A DNA stretch of 64,000 nt from Lineolata rhizophorae (taxonomy: Eukaryota > Ascomycota > Dothideomycetes > Lineolatales > Lineolataceae): NCBI GenBank assembly GCA_010093515.1, contig MU001679.1, forward strand, positions 575,474 to 639,473, in the 5' to 3' direction. Under the pieces are notes generated by a model that had not been told where the DNA came from, made no database searches, and saw only the letters and a program-made list of their open reading frames with translations. This document shows, piece by piece, positions 1-12,700 of the stretch. The position numbers and the translations under genes are program-made. Position 1 is the first letter of the stretch. Every line of letters begins with the position of its first letter.

Positions 1-2209
1 CAGCGACGACCTACCCCGGGTGCCGTGATCTGCCCCTGGCGTGAATGCCGCCTGACAGCATACTATCAAACGGTGAGTCGGGTGTGACAGACCAGGCAGC
101 CAGGGCTGGTCGAGATGTGATTGGTTGAGTGGATACTTGTCCTTTTGCGTGATTGGTGGGCGGCACGGACTGGCCCGAAGGGCAACGGATATGGTACTGT
201 CGTCCACGGTAACGCCTATCACGACGGTACTCACAGTGCGAAAGAACCGAGGCACTTGTTGTCCTGCGGTGATCTGAGAAGGTAGGTACCCCGCGTTTTC
301 TCTTTATGGAAAGAATGGATCAGTGATTGCGGGGTGCATGGTGATTGCGCTTCGCCAATGATTATAGGCGTGCTATATCTGACTGGGGAAGGCGAGAACA
401 GACAGCTGGTATCACGTGCCCATAAATTTATGTGCATTTGTAAGTCCAGACATAGATAAAAGGTCAACCCTCACCAGCCTTTCTAGTGAAAAGCTGAAGT
501 TACTTATTTACCCGTGATAGCAATGCTGCTACCACCAGACCAATGAGGCGGCTGCAGTTAGCGTAAAATATCGCGCAAATTTAACTAAAACTAGACTCAT
601 ATAAGAGTGCTAATCATTCGTTATGCCTAAGGTGGTTTCTAATGAGGTGTGAGGTTTGGAAAGTTAAAGGCTAATTCACGGGCGATAGTGACGCTCTCAA
701 TGCGAGCAGTCCTAGCGCCCTACCATAGACTCACTTCAAGGGTGGCAATATATTATTCTTGCGTTACTCTTCTTACATTCATGAAGTCTAACTTCTAGCC
801 AGCAATCAAAGATACACTGCTATTTATTTGGAGCTCCGCCAGAGCTATTTCTTCTTTCCCACTACCAAACACCTACGCTTCTGAGTTCATTGCTTACTTG
901 TTGCTGCTTGCCCGAGTATTACAATGTCATATCTATTTCCTTAGCGGGAAACGACTCAAATAATCTCATAGGGAAGGGTTCCGCTAAATCTAGCGAAGCG
1001 CTAGAGTGCCCGATCTGCGCAGAAACCATTCAGTCTAGAAACGACGGTATTCTTCACGCTTGTTTTTGCTCGCTAGAACACGCACCCATAGGCCACGAAG
1101 ACTAGAGAACCGGATTATCACCTGCACTTAGAAAGCGGAAAGTAGAGTCAATGTTCTTTATGTTTCCGTGTCCCCGTGGAGAAGAAGGCGGGACTACTAC
1201 CTGTATTGCCCAGCGTCACCCCGACTAATATGAACAAATGCCGAGAATCGAAATGGACGAGTCCAAGCGGCCCCTACATGAGAATGATGTCAAGAGGTTC
1301 GAGCTACGTGCGGCGAGCTATATGTCGTGCGCAACCGAACTCGGATTGGGTGCAGAATGGCGCCGAAATCAATTGCGCATGCTGCGTCCAACAATGTATC
1401 TTAAACAGGTCGAACAGCCTCGGAGCGCGCCACTAGATCCGCAAGGATGGAAATACTAACTGAAATTAGGCTTTTGTCCCACCTTTGGTGAAGGCAAGAA
1501 TTCTGTTGTGGATCCGTCGTTGGCGCGCCGAGAAACTGAAACTCGCGGAAGAAGATCGAAGGAATAATGGCAAGAAACAAAATCCAAAGCACTCAAATAC
1601 TTCGGGCCCTTCCTAAAGATCAAGTTGATTTGTATGGACCCGCTTGAGATCCGCCTTCGTCGACTTTCGAGATAGTCATACACTCGGTATAGGTGTGTTC
1701 GGAGGGGGAAAGCATATACTGTACCACGGCTGCGTCAGTTGTGGACTACTCCATTACATGATCATTTGACACACAAGTTCTGTTGCATTGGGAACTTGAT
1801 CAGCTTTAACTAGTAGTCCGAAGGCACATCATCTATCACATGCTGAGCACTTTGCTTGGTAATATAGGCCAATTAAAATCCATTTCATGGAAGTCTAGTT
1901 CTCCATGATGTCCTATTTTTGATCCCGGACGCGCTATGCAATGTGAAACCAGAAAGTAGAGATGCACTCACTTCCCATGGGGTATCTATTACAATCCTCA
2001 GAAACAAACGCCTTCGACCTCTTGTGCCTGGACAAGAATTGCCGTTCTAGTCTCCAATAGAAAGGCCAACCAAATCAGCCATGAGAGGTATTCCCATATC
2101 AAGTTCTTTCAAACCGCCGTTTTCTCGAAGCCTGAACAAGGCTCTCCATATGTTTCTCCGCCATCGAAACACTATCCTTCCATACCCAATAAAAAAGGTC
2201 CACTTGATA
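1..2209. other. Gene-poor stretch left of RAD26
   Basis: No conserved gene is recognisable here. Short open frames exist on both strands. The most coding-like is the 73-codon frame at 1238-1459 (+), listed separately. A frame at about 890-1105 (+) has a CPIC pair but no complete RING-type cysteine/histidine pattern. The part from about 480 to 900 is AT-rich. A GGTAGGTACC motif at 281-290 belongs to a dispersed intergenic motif seen elsewhere in the window. Confidence 0.5.
1238..1459 (+). CDS. Possible small hypothetical protein or gene fragment (73 aa)
   Basis: This ATG-initiated frame encodes a charged peptide with mixed but plausible codon use (MPRIEMDESKRP start, PLDPQGWKY end) and an internal run rich in Arg, Leu and Met. 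An in-frame stop lies just upstream at 1226-1228, so any 5' extension would need an intron. No signal peptide, membrane segment or known domain is visible. It could be a terminal exon of a diverged gene, a decayed fragment or a chance frame, because an overlapping frame on the same strand (1176-1436) is also open. I do not recognise the protein. Confidence 0.25.
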   Translation: MPRIEMDESKRPLHENDVKRFELRAASYMSCATELGLGAEWRRNQLRMLRPTMYLKQVEQPRSAPLDPQGWKY

Positions 2210-5200
2210 TTAACCACTCCTACCCCTTCCACGATCCCGATATTCCGCTTTGAGAGTCCATCTGCCCCTCCCATTCCGCCCGGGACTCAGGTCCGCAATC
2301 TTCTTCACCATCTCCCTAAATTGCGCCGTGGTCTGCTGGTTGCGGCACATGTGTTGGAAGTGGTCGACCAGGTTCTGGGTGTATACCATTCCGCCGTGCG
2401 CGGTAATGAAGTCGCGAATATTCTTAAGCATGTTGAGCTTGCTGTCGTCGCCGCTAGCGCTCAGGCCTTGATCTCCACCTTGTTGCTGCTGCCCACGAGC
2501 CAGTTCATTCAACAGGCCTGTCGACGCCGGTGCGTCTCTAGTTCGCGAAGGTAGCCCTCGCGCCTCTTCAGTGGGCCGACCAGCCGAGCCAACTTCACCA
2601 GTCCACGTCGGCACGCCAGCGGGCAAGGTGCGAGCGACCTCAGCGGCTTCTTTGAGATGACGGGCTGCCTCGTCGGCACAGCGGCGGGCTTCGCGTGTTA
2701 TGATGTCTGGATCCGCGCGAGGTCGGACTTTCTTATTGCTGCCCATCATGATAGAGTCATGCGACATAGCTGAGTGGACTCCAGAGCCACCAAGAATCGA
2801 GCTGAGTATACGATCGTCATGAGGGTTAGCAGCAGATGACGATTCTGCGGCGTCGGCATTGGAAGTAGGTGCACGCGAGCTAGAAGGCTTTGTAGTGTCA
2901 CTCCCGGCTTGGAATGCTTCCTCACGAGATATTCCGTAGACAGAACCGAAAGTCTTCTCGGTCCTGTTCTTTTCACTACTATTCATCAACTCGACATCAC
3001 TTCCTTGGAAGATCCTGCTGGTCTCAGTTGATGGTGTCTCAGCATCTCCAAGCGTGAACAAGTCGTGGAGATCGTGATATTGAAAAGCTTGCTTCTGGGT
3101 CGGATCCTTTAGGATCTTGTTCGAAAGGAAGGACTTGTAAATCTGGCGGTGGTAGATCTTTTCTTCTATCGTACCCGCAGACATGAGACGGTAAATTTCG
3201 ACGTCGCGCTTCTGACCAAGCCGCCAAGATCGTTCGCGTGCTTGGGTATCAGTCGATGGATTCCAGTCAGGGTCGAAAATGATGACTCGATCTGCGCCCG
3301 TAAGGTTGACGCCCAGTCCACCGACCTTTGTCGTGAGAAGAAACACCTCGATCTTAGGATCTCTATTGAATTCGTTGATCAAGCCCTGGCGAGACTTGAT
3401 CGAAGTCGAGCCATCCATACGACGATACTCTACTTGCTGCTTTTTCATGTAGTTTTCGAGGATGTCCAGAGTGATGCGGTGTTGAGAGAACAATAACGTC
3501 TTGTGCCCTTCCTTCCTCCACTGCGTGATCAAAGCCTTCACCACCTGCATCTTCCCGGACTTATTGCCAGCCCCGTAGTCGTATCCAGGCTTCTTGGCGA
3601 GGAACTTATAGTCGGCTAGGTCCGGGTGGTTGCTGATTTTGCGCAACGCGTCGATAGCAACAAGCTGGTCTAGTTTTCCAGAATAAACCCGCTGCATCTG
3701 ATCAGACGTTAGAAATTTCTCATACTCCTTGCGCTGTGGGAGCGTGAGTCGACAAAATAGGACCTTCTCTGTCTTCTTCGGAAGGTCAGCCGCCACATCA
3801 ACTTTAAACCGTTGAAGCAGATATGGGCTGATGGCATCTTTCAAGGTCTCTGCGCATCTCGCCGCCGTCTCAACTTCCAGATTTGATGCATTGGCATACC
3901 CACCACGCTTGATTGGCGTCTCAAACTGCGTCCTGAAAGTGACGAGTGTTCCGAGGAGCATTGGGTATATGAAGTCGAATAAAGACCACAACTCTGTCAA
4001 GTTGTTCTGAATAGGCGTGCCTGATAGAATGATCCTATTGTGGGTCTGGAGCTCCTTTGCGTATACAGTAATGGCGGCATTCGGGTTTCGGATCTTATGA
4101 CCTTCGTCCAAAACTGCATACTGCCACTGGGTTTCCACAAATAGTTTCTCGTAAGTTTGAAGTCCGGTGTAAGTAGTAATTAGGACGTGTCCTTTTTGCT
4201 TAACGCGATCCACAATGCCCTTTGCCGCTTTGAACCCTTTGGGAGGCCTTTTGCCATTACTTTCCTCTTCAAGTTCGAGTTCATTTTCATAGCGGGATTC
4301 CTTGCCGACATCTAGCATTCCACTTCCGGAAGAATGAAGGATTGAGACACGAAGAGGAGGCCACCACCGGTGAAATTCGTTGGCCCAATTGCTGAGGACA
4401 GTGGCTGGCGCGACAACAATGCATGGTCCATTCAGCATGCCAGAATGATGGAGTCCAGCAAGGAATGATATGACCTGGATGGTCTTGCCAAGACCCATCT
4501 CGTCGCCCACAATGCCGCCCACGCTTTGCTGATAGAGTTCCCTCAACCACTTAACACCAGTCTTTTGGTAATCAAATAATGCGGGGAAGATGTCTCCAGG
4601 GATGCGAAATTCGCTGTCGTCGCCATCTAACTGGACACTCTCCACGGATGGATGGGGCTTCTGCCACTCCGGCTTTCCGTCATCCGGATCAGGGCTCAGC
4701 TCTTCTACCCGGACACCACGCTTCTGAGCTTCCGCCTTTCGACGTGCTTCGCTGCGTCGCTCGGTCCAGTCGCTTAGGCGAGCAAGATAAACGGTCTCGT
4801 TTCCGTCATCGGCCCCCCTCAGGTCTTGAGTGCTGGTGTCTGATGTCTTCTTCGAACTGGAGCTCTTGGCTGCCTTGCGTTTCTTGGTTCCCGGCGTGTC
4901 CTTAAAGTCCTCGTCCGAATCTGAGCCCTCGGCAAGTGCTGCCAGCTGAGCATCTGTCATTCCAGGATCGTATTCATCCTCGGCGGACTCATCGGTCAAC
5001 CCGCGTTTGCCCACATCACTCCGAGGAGAAGAGCTCTCAACCCGTCGACGCTTGTTTGACGAAGGTGACCTCGTCTCGGAGTCGAAGCCCGGCTTCACTA
5101 GGTTTACATGCGAGAGCGGCGCAGGCGCGACCTCATCCTCCTTTTCATCGCCTTCTCCTTCGTCCTCCCCGCCTTCTTCGGCCTCTAGGAGGACCTCGCG

Positions 5201-5766
5201 GAGGTTCTCCGAGGCCTTCGGCGCCTTGCCCTGCTTCGAGAAGGGCGTGATCTTGCCCGTGCGAATGAGGAATTCGCGCCGAGACTCATGCGCAAGGCGC
5301 TTGGTTGTGTCTTGCCTCTCCTCGTCGCCTTTGCCCGCATGGCGATTTTCCACGCGCTCCTGGATCTGCGAGAGTTCGCTCTCCAGGCCGTGGATCTGCC
5401 CCTCGAGGTTTTCGATCTCGGAGCGCGCACGCGCGCGCGCGCGAGCACCTATCGGGCGCGAGAGGCTGTCCTTACGGACTTTGACTTGGCCTCGGAGCCG
5501 CCTGTATCCTCGTCAGACCGTCCCATGTACATGATTTGGATATTTCGAAGACGTACTTGATATGCTCGTTGGTCTTGTCGAAGCGCTTCTGGTCGCGCTC
5601 GTTAGCCTGGCCTACGAGAAACTGGTCGGCCTGTGTGATCCGTTAGTATGCGCCACGTTACGAAGGGGTCCCGGAGACATTCCTGGCGGCCGATGTCTTT
5701 TTCAATCTCCGCCTGATCGCGTGCCCCGGCCATCAGGGCCTCCAAGTTCACTTCGCCCTCCTCCAT
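2210..5766 (-). CDS. RAD26: DNA repair/transcription-coupling ATPase, RAD26/CSB (ERCC6) family
   Basis: Predicted SWI2/SNF2 ATPase for transcription-coupled nucleotide excision repair, acting in the nucleus on RNA polymerase II stalled at lesions. Exons on the minus strand are 5766-5683, 5630-5557 and 5501-2210, giving 1149 aa. The N-terminus (MEEGEVNLEALMAGARDQ) matches the family's acidic/coiled-coil start. The helicase core has Walker A DEMGLGKT near residues 386-393, the DEGH box near 518-521, SGTPIQNNL, and a C-terminal helicase lobe with TTKVGGLGVNLTGADRV and QARERSWRLGQKR. Length suits fungal members. Intron 2 (5502-5556, 55 nt) is a normal GTACGT...ACAG intron. Intron 1 appears to begin with GA instead of GT (see findings). 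A CG-repeat stretch encodes an alternating Ala-Arg run in the coiled-coil region. Family assignment is very secure; the 5' end is less so. Confidence 0.93.
5631..5682 (-). other. RAD26 intron 1, apparent GA-AG intron
   Basis: On the minus strand this 52-nt segment starts GAATGTCTCC, has a perfect TACTAAC branch site and ends CACACAG. Removing it joins ...EKDIGRQ directly to ADQFL..., the junction expected for this family, and keeps the reading frame (coding total 3450 nt). The GT at 5677 would break the frame. The GT at 5661 keeps the frame but leaves a 31-nt intron. Confidence 0.6.
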
Positions 5767-8700
5767 GGCGAACCACTTGACCAAGGTCTTCCGATGGCAA
5801 AAAGAGGGGCAGTATTGAAATCGGAGCCTAAAAGGGTCGGGCGCTCACTAACGGGCGGTTTGGAGACGGGATGATGGATTGCGGGGAGAGAGACGGCAAT
5901 GGCAGCACCGAAGGTGGAAAATGGGAAGAGAAAGGGGCGACCGCTCTCGTCTAGGTGTACGGTATGAGTCAATAGACTTCTTAGACCAAGCTATCGTTCT
6001 ATTGTGCGTGAGTCATATTGTCGCAAAAGGCAAGCCGCACTAAAGAGAGGCGCGTACAAGGCAGGCGGAAGGCGCGGACTCGAGAAATGCGGCGACGCGT
6101 GAGCACGAGGTGGCGGCCGCTGCAGGCAGCCGAAAATGCTTGCAGTATGCACGGGCCACAATCGGTGCCCCTCAAAATGTCCTATCCGCCGGGCCGTGAC
6201 CGCAAGTGCGTCATCGACGCGGCTTTGCCTAAATAGGCAAAGTAACGAAGATTCATACTCTGGTCCCCCATCCTGCGATATAATGACTTCAGTCACTTGA
6301 AAAGCTAATGACTGTGTAAGGCTTAAACAAAAGCATAAAAGACGCATTGCATAAATAGACGGACTCAGGGTAGTGGGCACAAAATATTGCTAGCCTTTAA
6401 TAAATAGCCCGTATGCTTTTCGCCTCCTAAAAATCCAACTGCGGCTATCATGACCCAAAAAAGAGTGGGTATAGAGAATTACTCCGCAGCTAGCAAATAT
6501 ATTTGAACTGTATCGAAGGTAAATGGTGAACTAAGTATATGTTGCCGTCGTTTATAGTCGAGATAGCAGCAATGTTTTGCGAGCTCAAGAAATGAAAACT
6601 TCCTTAAAGAGGCTCAAAGCTTGCTGTCTTATCGGAGTTGAAGCAAATCTTTTCGTATTTCCAAGTGGCAACTTCATAAGAGTAGAGAGCGCTGATCTTC
6701 CAGAGGTTTAAGTGCGTGTAAATCCAAGTGTTGTGTTGTTTAACCTCCACCATTCCTGCTTCTATCCTATCTGTCAAAATATGTACTGCGTCCCTTCTCC
6801 TCACGTCTATGAGCTTTCCTGAGCCACACCGTAGTGGCCGAATCTTTTCTGCTACGCCCAAGGTGAGGCGCTGGCAAAACTGAGGAATTATCTACGTAAT
6901 TAGTGGCGCTCTGCGATCTATTAGCGGCTCTAGAGGCTAGACTGATAGTATAGAATGGGCTTTCGGTTATTTAACGAAGTACAAAGAGGTTGTATTTAAA
7001 CTCTTCTTAAATACTGGTTTCTATGGTTTGCCTCAGTTAGTGCAATTTGTTCATAGAAATAATTCTGGAAAAGGTTGGTTCGCTGTCTTGACTCTAATAG
7101 TCGTTGAAAGCGCTTTTGAAGGCTCGAATGTCTTGTTCACTAAGGCAATGGATCAAAGCCCACTTATATAAAGGAATAGAGAGCGCAAAAGGGATAGAGC
7201 ATGACCGGCAGACAAAATAGTTATCTGGCGTGGGCCTCAGTGGCACCGCACAGTAATGCAAGGCATGAATACCAACCACGAACAACTCATTGAGAGCCGT
7301 ACGCTAACAGAAATTTATCCACAATTCATGGCATCTTATAGTGTTCTGAAATGATTTTCGTATTCTCGGCGTAGCGTCAATATCTAATTAAATATCCGGA
7401 AGCTGAATTGTTAACGATAGGCAAACATATATGTGTGAATTTGTTTGAAAAACACTAACTTCCGCTACCAAAGGCAGGCGCAATTTGCTATTCTACACAC
7501 AATAGGACATGGGGGTAGGTTGTATGCTTAGACAAGTTCATTGCTTGGCGACAGGAACCCTTGCCTGGTATGTCAGTTATAAGGCTATCATATTTTCTGA
7601 GAAGTTCCAAAAGCCTCGCTCGGACACACGAATTTCGTTGCTCTCTTCATTTGCTTTTTGAAGATATCCGGTACCATTCAAACCTGCAACGTTGACTCGT
7701 GTCTGCATATTAGGTAAGTAGTACATGCGCGCCTACGCTACGTGCTCCTAGGCCACGTATCATATTAAATGGCCGAGCAATGGAAAAATTGGGAACCGAG
7801 GTGCAAGACCACTTGGTCGTCACCGAGCTCTCACCTGACGCGCTGTACCCCGGGAAAAGCCTTTGTGGGGGCTACCGCAGCTAAAGTAAAAAGGGCCAAG
7901 CGCGCGCTCACGTGGCCCCAGATTGTTCCGCATCGTCGGGTGCTTTCGACACTAGATCTACGCTGCGAGGCACCGGATGCAGTATAGAGCGTCGAGGCCA
8001 GCTGACGTCGCACATATTGCGATCAAGCCTCATCGTAGGCCTTGGGAAGGAATCGAAAGACGACTCGGCTTACGCCGATAGGTTGTACTCGAGTACCCAC
8101 ACTGTGGACAGTCAAGTACTGGGTGGAACCTGAAAAGTATCATATGGAACAGACACGAGACTAACAAACGACTTATCATGAAATCATTTATTCTTTCTTT
8201 CTTAAGACTAGATTTGCATTCCACGCCTGATCCTGCCAAGAAACCGTTTTCGCTCCATCTCAGTGAAAGTTGCGCAGATATCATGGTAGACGCGTCTACT
8301 TGTTACGGCCTACTGTCCTAGCCGTACGCAGAGATAGTAACGATGCGCAAACTACTGAGGTAGAAGAAAGACTGGGCCGCACCGCATAAGGCATGATCAG
8401 AAGGGAAAAGATCAAGCAAATAGCTGCGATAGCGGGTATAGTGCCGACTGTCGAATCCATTCGTAACGTCGCATACGAAGCTTGTCCCCCACTCCGCGCG
8501 GCGGAGGAACGTTGCTTGCCTTTGGTCCAGTTGCTTGTAGCGCATAAGCTTTGATGGAGTGTAGGACAGGCACGACAGCGCAAGGATCGGTGTCGCTGGA
8601 AAGCAGCCGGCGGTTGCACGTCGGAAATAAAACCCAACCATCGGTCGATCCGAGTGTAATACTTTTAAGAGGAATGGCGAAAAGGGGACCCTCGGGAGCG

Positions 8701-9095
8701 CCGTATGGAGCACTCGACCGACCGAGCCTTACTCGCTGCTAATCGTCTGAGAAGTTCGAGGCGACCACCAGCGGTAGTCGAGGCGGTATGCTGGTACCGT
8801 TGTCGTGAATAGAGCAGGGGAGAACGTTGTAACCGGGAGCCGTGGCGCATCTCTGTCCGCGGCCGTCTGCACGTTACTGAGATAGCGTTGCAAAAGTGAC
8901 TTTTATTCCGCGCCCCGTTCGACGAGGGGCTCCAACCCGAAAAGATGTCATGACGCCGTTCTTGCCGGAAACACTTTTTGATTGAGAGGAGTAGAACTCT
9001 GCATCCCAAGTCCCATCTGCTGACCAGAGAGGGGATATTGGTATACAGCGCACGAAGTGGCCTAAGCCGGCGTCGCCGCCTAGCTTGGCCGAAGC
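5767..9095. other. Intergenic region between RAD26 and the 205-aa gene
   Basis: About 3.3 kb without a supportable gene. The first 250 bp is the RAD26 promoter side. From about 6240 to 7760 the DNA is distinctly AT-rich, with frequent TA steps and only short frames. From 7770 to 9095 it is GC-richer, with several overlapping minus-strand frames (8296-9099) that lack homology or splice logic and probably include the 3' UTR side of the next gene. No tRNA, tandem repeat or transposon end was recognised. Confidence 0.5.
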
Positions 9096-9713
9096 TCACT
9101 TGAACGAGAGCTTCCCGAGCATCTTCTTGCTGCGCACGCGGCCAATGAAGCCCTTGGCCTTGGGAATGTCATCTGGCGGGGCATCCAAGGCGCTCGAGGC
9201 CGAAGAACCTGGTGGCGAAGGTCCTTGCTCGTCCGTAGCGAAGCTTACGCTGGCCGACCGGTCCAACTGTAGCAGCTTGTCCGGGTTCGACGAGAGATAC
9301 GCGTCGAGGCGAAGATTCTGAGCGCGGTTCTTCTCGCCAGCGTTAAACATGGTAATGGAAGCAGAGCTGTCGGTGCGGGCGAGGCTGCCGCGACGCGAGC
9401 TGTCAGAGTCCGAAGGAGACGGACGCCAGGAAACGGTGCTGGCGGTGCTGGCGGCAAGAGAAAGTGATTCGGAGCGGGCAAACCCGCCAACGCTGGGGGT
9501 CCGGTCGTTGCCAAGCAGCCGGTAGATTGTGGTGTCGTAGGGCCATGTCTCGGAGGAGCAGAACGGGCAGTGGTCGACCCTGTTCTCCCAGCCGGACAGC
9601 TTCAACTTGTCCCAGCAGTTGCTGAGGTTTCGACCCGGAGCGCAGGACTCCTGGAAGCGGTACCAGCGGTGGCGGCAGGGGAGGAGAGAGACGTTTAGCT
9701 CGGTGACACACAT
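9096..9713 (-). CDS. Hypothetical protein with Cys/His-rich N-terminus (205 aa)
   Basis: A single-exon gene starting at the first ATG (9713); the upstream codons have no ATG. The N-terminal 60 residues carry cysteines and a histidine spaced like a small metal-binding module (MCVTELN, LPCRHRWYRF, ESCAPG, HCPFC). A Ser/Thr/Pro-rich low-complexity middle follows (SSRRGSLARTDSSAS), with likely phosphorylation sites, and a strongly basic tail ends GRVRSKKMLGKLSFK. No signal peptide or membrane segment is visible, so it is probably cytoplasmic or nuclear. Third-position GC is high, as in the conserved genes here. I do not recognise a named family. A zinc-binding role is inference from the cysteine pattern only. 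Confidence 0.7.
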   Translation of the reverse strand: MCVTELNVSLLPCRHRWYRFQESCAPGRNLSNCWDKLKLSGWENRVDHCPFCSSETWPYDTTIYRLLGNDRTPSVGGFARSESLSLAASTASTVSWRPSPSDSDSSRRGSLARTDSSASITMFNAGEKNRAQNLRLDAYLSSNPDKLLQLDRSASVSFATDEQGPSPPGSSASSALDAPPDDIPKAKGFIGRVRSKKMLGKLSFK

Positions 9714-12700
9714 TGTTTGTCGTTTATGCAAGAAGTCAAGTGTGCGATGCTAATAGTTGAGCGGAAAAGACTCCAGAAGACTTGACAAACAATCGCGATT
9801 TGCTTCGGGTGGAGTCCGCGTTAATATTGCAGATGGATGAAGTGACGGTGAGAAGAATGTAAAGACGTGGCGTGGCGGATGGGAATCCAAAAGTGACGCG
9901 TGTGGTATGCCGCGGGTTCTGATAGGCTCCGTTTGACACTTTCGTCCGCAGGTCCTATGGATGTTCTGTCGGAGGAACGTGCTAGTTGCAATTGGCCAAC
10001 GGTGCAAACACGAGCGCTGCAACTTCCCGATATGGAGACTGCTGTGGAAGCACCGAAAAATAAAAACAGAGTCACTGAGCACGATAACGAGACCACGAAA
10101 AGGAAGTCGCAACGTGCGTAGGAATGGCGGTAAGTAGGTCCAAACGGGAAGGGACAAGCTGAGAGATGCCGGTTATCTCTGATACACGCCCAAGAAAGTG
10201 GGTTGATCCTTTGATACTTATTCCTGGGGCGGTAAGGGATATGGGTACGTGGGGAGGAATAAAGAAATAAGAACGTGGGAGTGCCAAGCCGTCAGATAGG
10301 CGAAGGGTCAAGTCAGCGACAAAGGAAGCAGTCGCAAGCTTTGTCGCAGATCAGAGGAGAGGCCTTGAGACAACGTTTGGAGGTGGTGAGGCAAGGCAGA
10401 TTCGGGGGTGGTGTTTGGTTTAAGGGGGTCCTCGGGGGATTCGACGGGCCCGGGGGGGCGGGCTCCAAGGGAGTCTTTATCATGACGCCGGGCTTAGCGG
10501 AGACGGGAGAGGTGGCCAAGCGGATCTGGAGGTTTCTCTGGCGCGGGCATGGGGCGGAGCGGCGCGGCGCCAAGATGACGATGAGCTTGAGCGGCGTGGT
10601 GTCACAGCGGCCGGGCTTGGGCGGGCCAGGGATCGCGCCGCCCGGAGCCAGGAGGGTGCCGTGCTCTGCCTCGGGCCTGGGCCGGGCGTCCGCACCAGCG
10701 CCGGCGTCTGCTCGCCCACCAAGGCGGCCCTCCTCCCTGGTCCCCCGAGGACTGGACTGCTCCGCTAGCAGCAGCGGCGAGGCCTTGCGGTCGTAGCCGT
10801 CGCCGCGGCGCGCCGGTTGCGCGCCGGTTTGCCCGCCTGGAGCTGCGCCGGGCGCCCGTGGCGCGACCCAGTCCCAGGCTGCCGGGGCAGCTGCAGCTCT
10901 CCTCGTTCGTTGCCCCCCCGGCCCCCTGCCCCGGCTCGTCCGGCCGTCCGTCGCCTCTCTCCTGGCCGCCAGCCCGTCGCCCACCGCGCCCTGATGCAGC
11001 GTTGCGCTCACCGCATGCGCGCCCCCTCAGGCCCTTCGCGCCCGCCAGATGCTCTTGATAACGGACCTGGCTGACTCGCCGGCCGTGATTGGCTCTCTTC
11101 TGCGATCTCTCCGGCACCGGCGATGCGTTTTGTTTTGTGTGCTTGCGTCCGTTGTTGCCTGCGGCCTAGGACGGGAGCAGGAAATCTTCCGCCGTGCCGA
11201 ATTCCCCCTACCCTCCACTACGAGCTCCCCTAGCATCCCATGTGTTTTCTCTTTTCTCGATCGGGAAATCATCTAATTTTTTTTTTTTCCCCTTTCCTTT
11301 CCTTTGAGCAAATCCACCCACCATCAACCGCCGACTAGGGACCTAGGGCGACGCGACGGCCCGCGATTCTGGCTGATTTATTGACCTCCAAGTTGCCGGT
11401 CGTAATCCGGCACGTTTATTAACCCCAGGTTTTACCAGCATGGCACGAGGCGCTGTGACCCAGGCGACTCGCTATGGATCCTTTTGCTTGACAGCTATCC
11501 GCTCCTGCAAAGACCGTCTTCGACCTTCAAAGAGCTCATTTCTGCATACGATGATTTGCCGCACTAACTAACTTTTTGGCCCTTGGGCTTCCCGCGTGTG
11601 GATATCGTTCCTTCTGTGCTATGTATGCCTCATTATCCTCAAATAATCTTACAGCATGCTCTCAGCCCTCCCTCCCCTACCTGCCGTCTCGCGCTAAAAC
11701 GCTGCACGACTTCGTTCTAGGTTTCGCGCCTGATCGCCTGTCGGAAACGTGGTCCAAGGATCCGCGGCCGCGAACCCCCCGAAAACGACCCCGTTCTATC
11801 CGGCACTCAAAAAAAAAGTGCCACCACCAATTTGTCCACGGTATAGTGCCCTTCGGTCCAACAGTAAATTGTTTGAGGCTTGCCGAGTGAGCCCGGACTC
11901 TTCCTTGTCGGGCGACTGTTGCAGCACGGTAGTGACTGCCCCCCCCCCCCCTGCAAGGCGGCTGCCGTTTGGGACCCACGGACGCGCAAATGGCTGCCCA
12001 ACCTTCACCTGCTTTTTCGACCTGGGCTCGGTATGTACTAGCAGTGTGGCGGGGAACAAGCAATGTCCGTGGTACCCTGAGCTAGGTCGCCAAGGTGTCC
12101 GAAGAGCCGAGGTGACGCGCACGCTGTCCAGTCTATCTACCGTTACGCAAAGTGTATTGACCGGCTGGGCAAAAAGGGGGTGCAAATGGTTTGTCCCACG
12201 CATGCACTGTAAGGAGTGTGTATCGATGATGTATGTGCACGACTGACAAGGCGCAAACGGTGGCGCTATGAGAGGCAGGTACATGTCCACACTGTGTGGG
12301 CGTGTAGTGATTGCTCACCACACCATCAGTCATTCATGGCTTGATATTCCTTCCGGTAGCGCAATGTGCCGCAGACCAGATGCGACCAATCGATAATGTC
12401 GTGACACCTACATCGCAGACAGGCAAGTTCCTTACGCAGCGACCTTACATGCGCGAGCTGCGGTACAAGTCACTGACATGTCACCGCACGTTGATCATCT
12501 AACGATATCTCGCTCTCCTGTCTGCACATCATCGCTGACTGCGCCTGTTATCATTCAGTAGGCGACGCCACAACAAAATAACTTCAGCATATGGAATGAC
12601 AGAATGTCAGAGAACAGGTCCAGCTGAGTCTGTCTTCGCTCGGCACATCTCCGTGAAACGTGAATGTTTCTTGGCCGAATTGGACCCCTCTTTCCTGATC

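Noticed and set aside
890-1105. Possible RING-finger remnant (CPIC)
   Set aside because: Only a few cysteines are present and the C3HC4 spacing is not met.
8296-9099. Overlapping minus frames downstream of the 205-aa gene as an extra gene
   Set aside because: Three mutually overlapping frames, Arg/Ser-rich, no ATG with good context and no splice pattern joining them.
10313-11011. 232-codon minus frame as a proline-rich protein
   Set aside because: Both strands are open across this GC-rich island, the composition is low-complexity, and nothing is recognisable.
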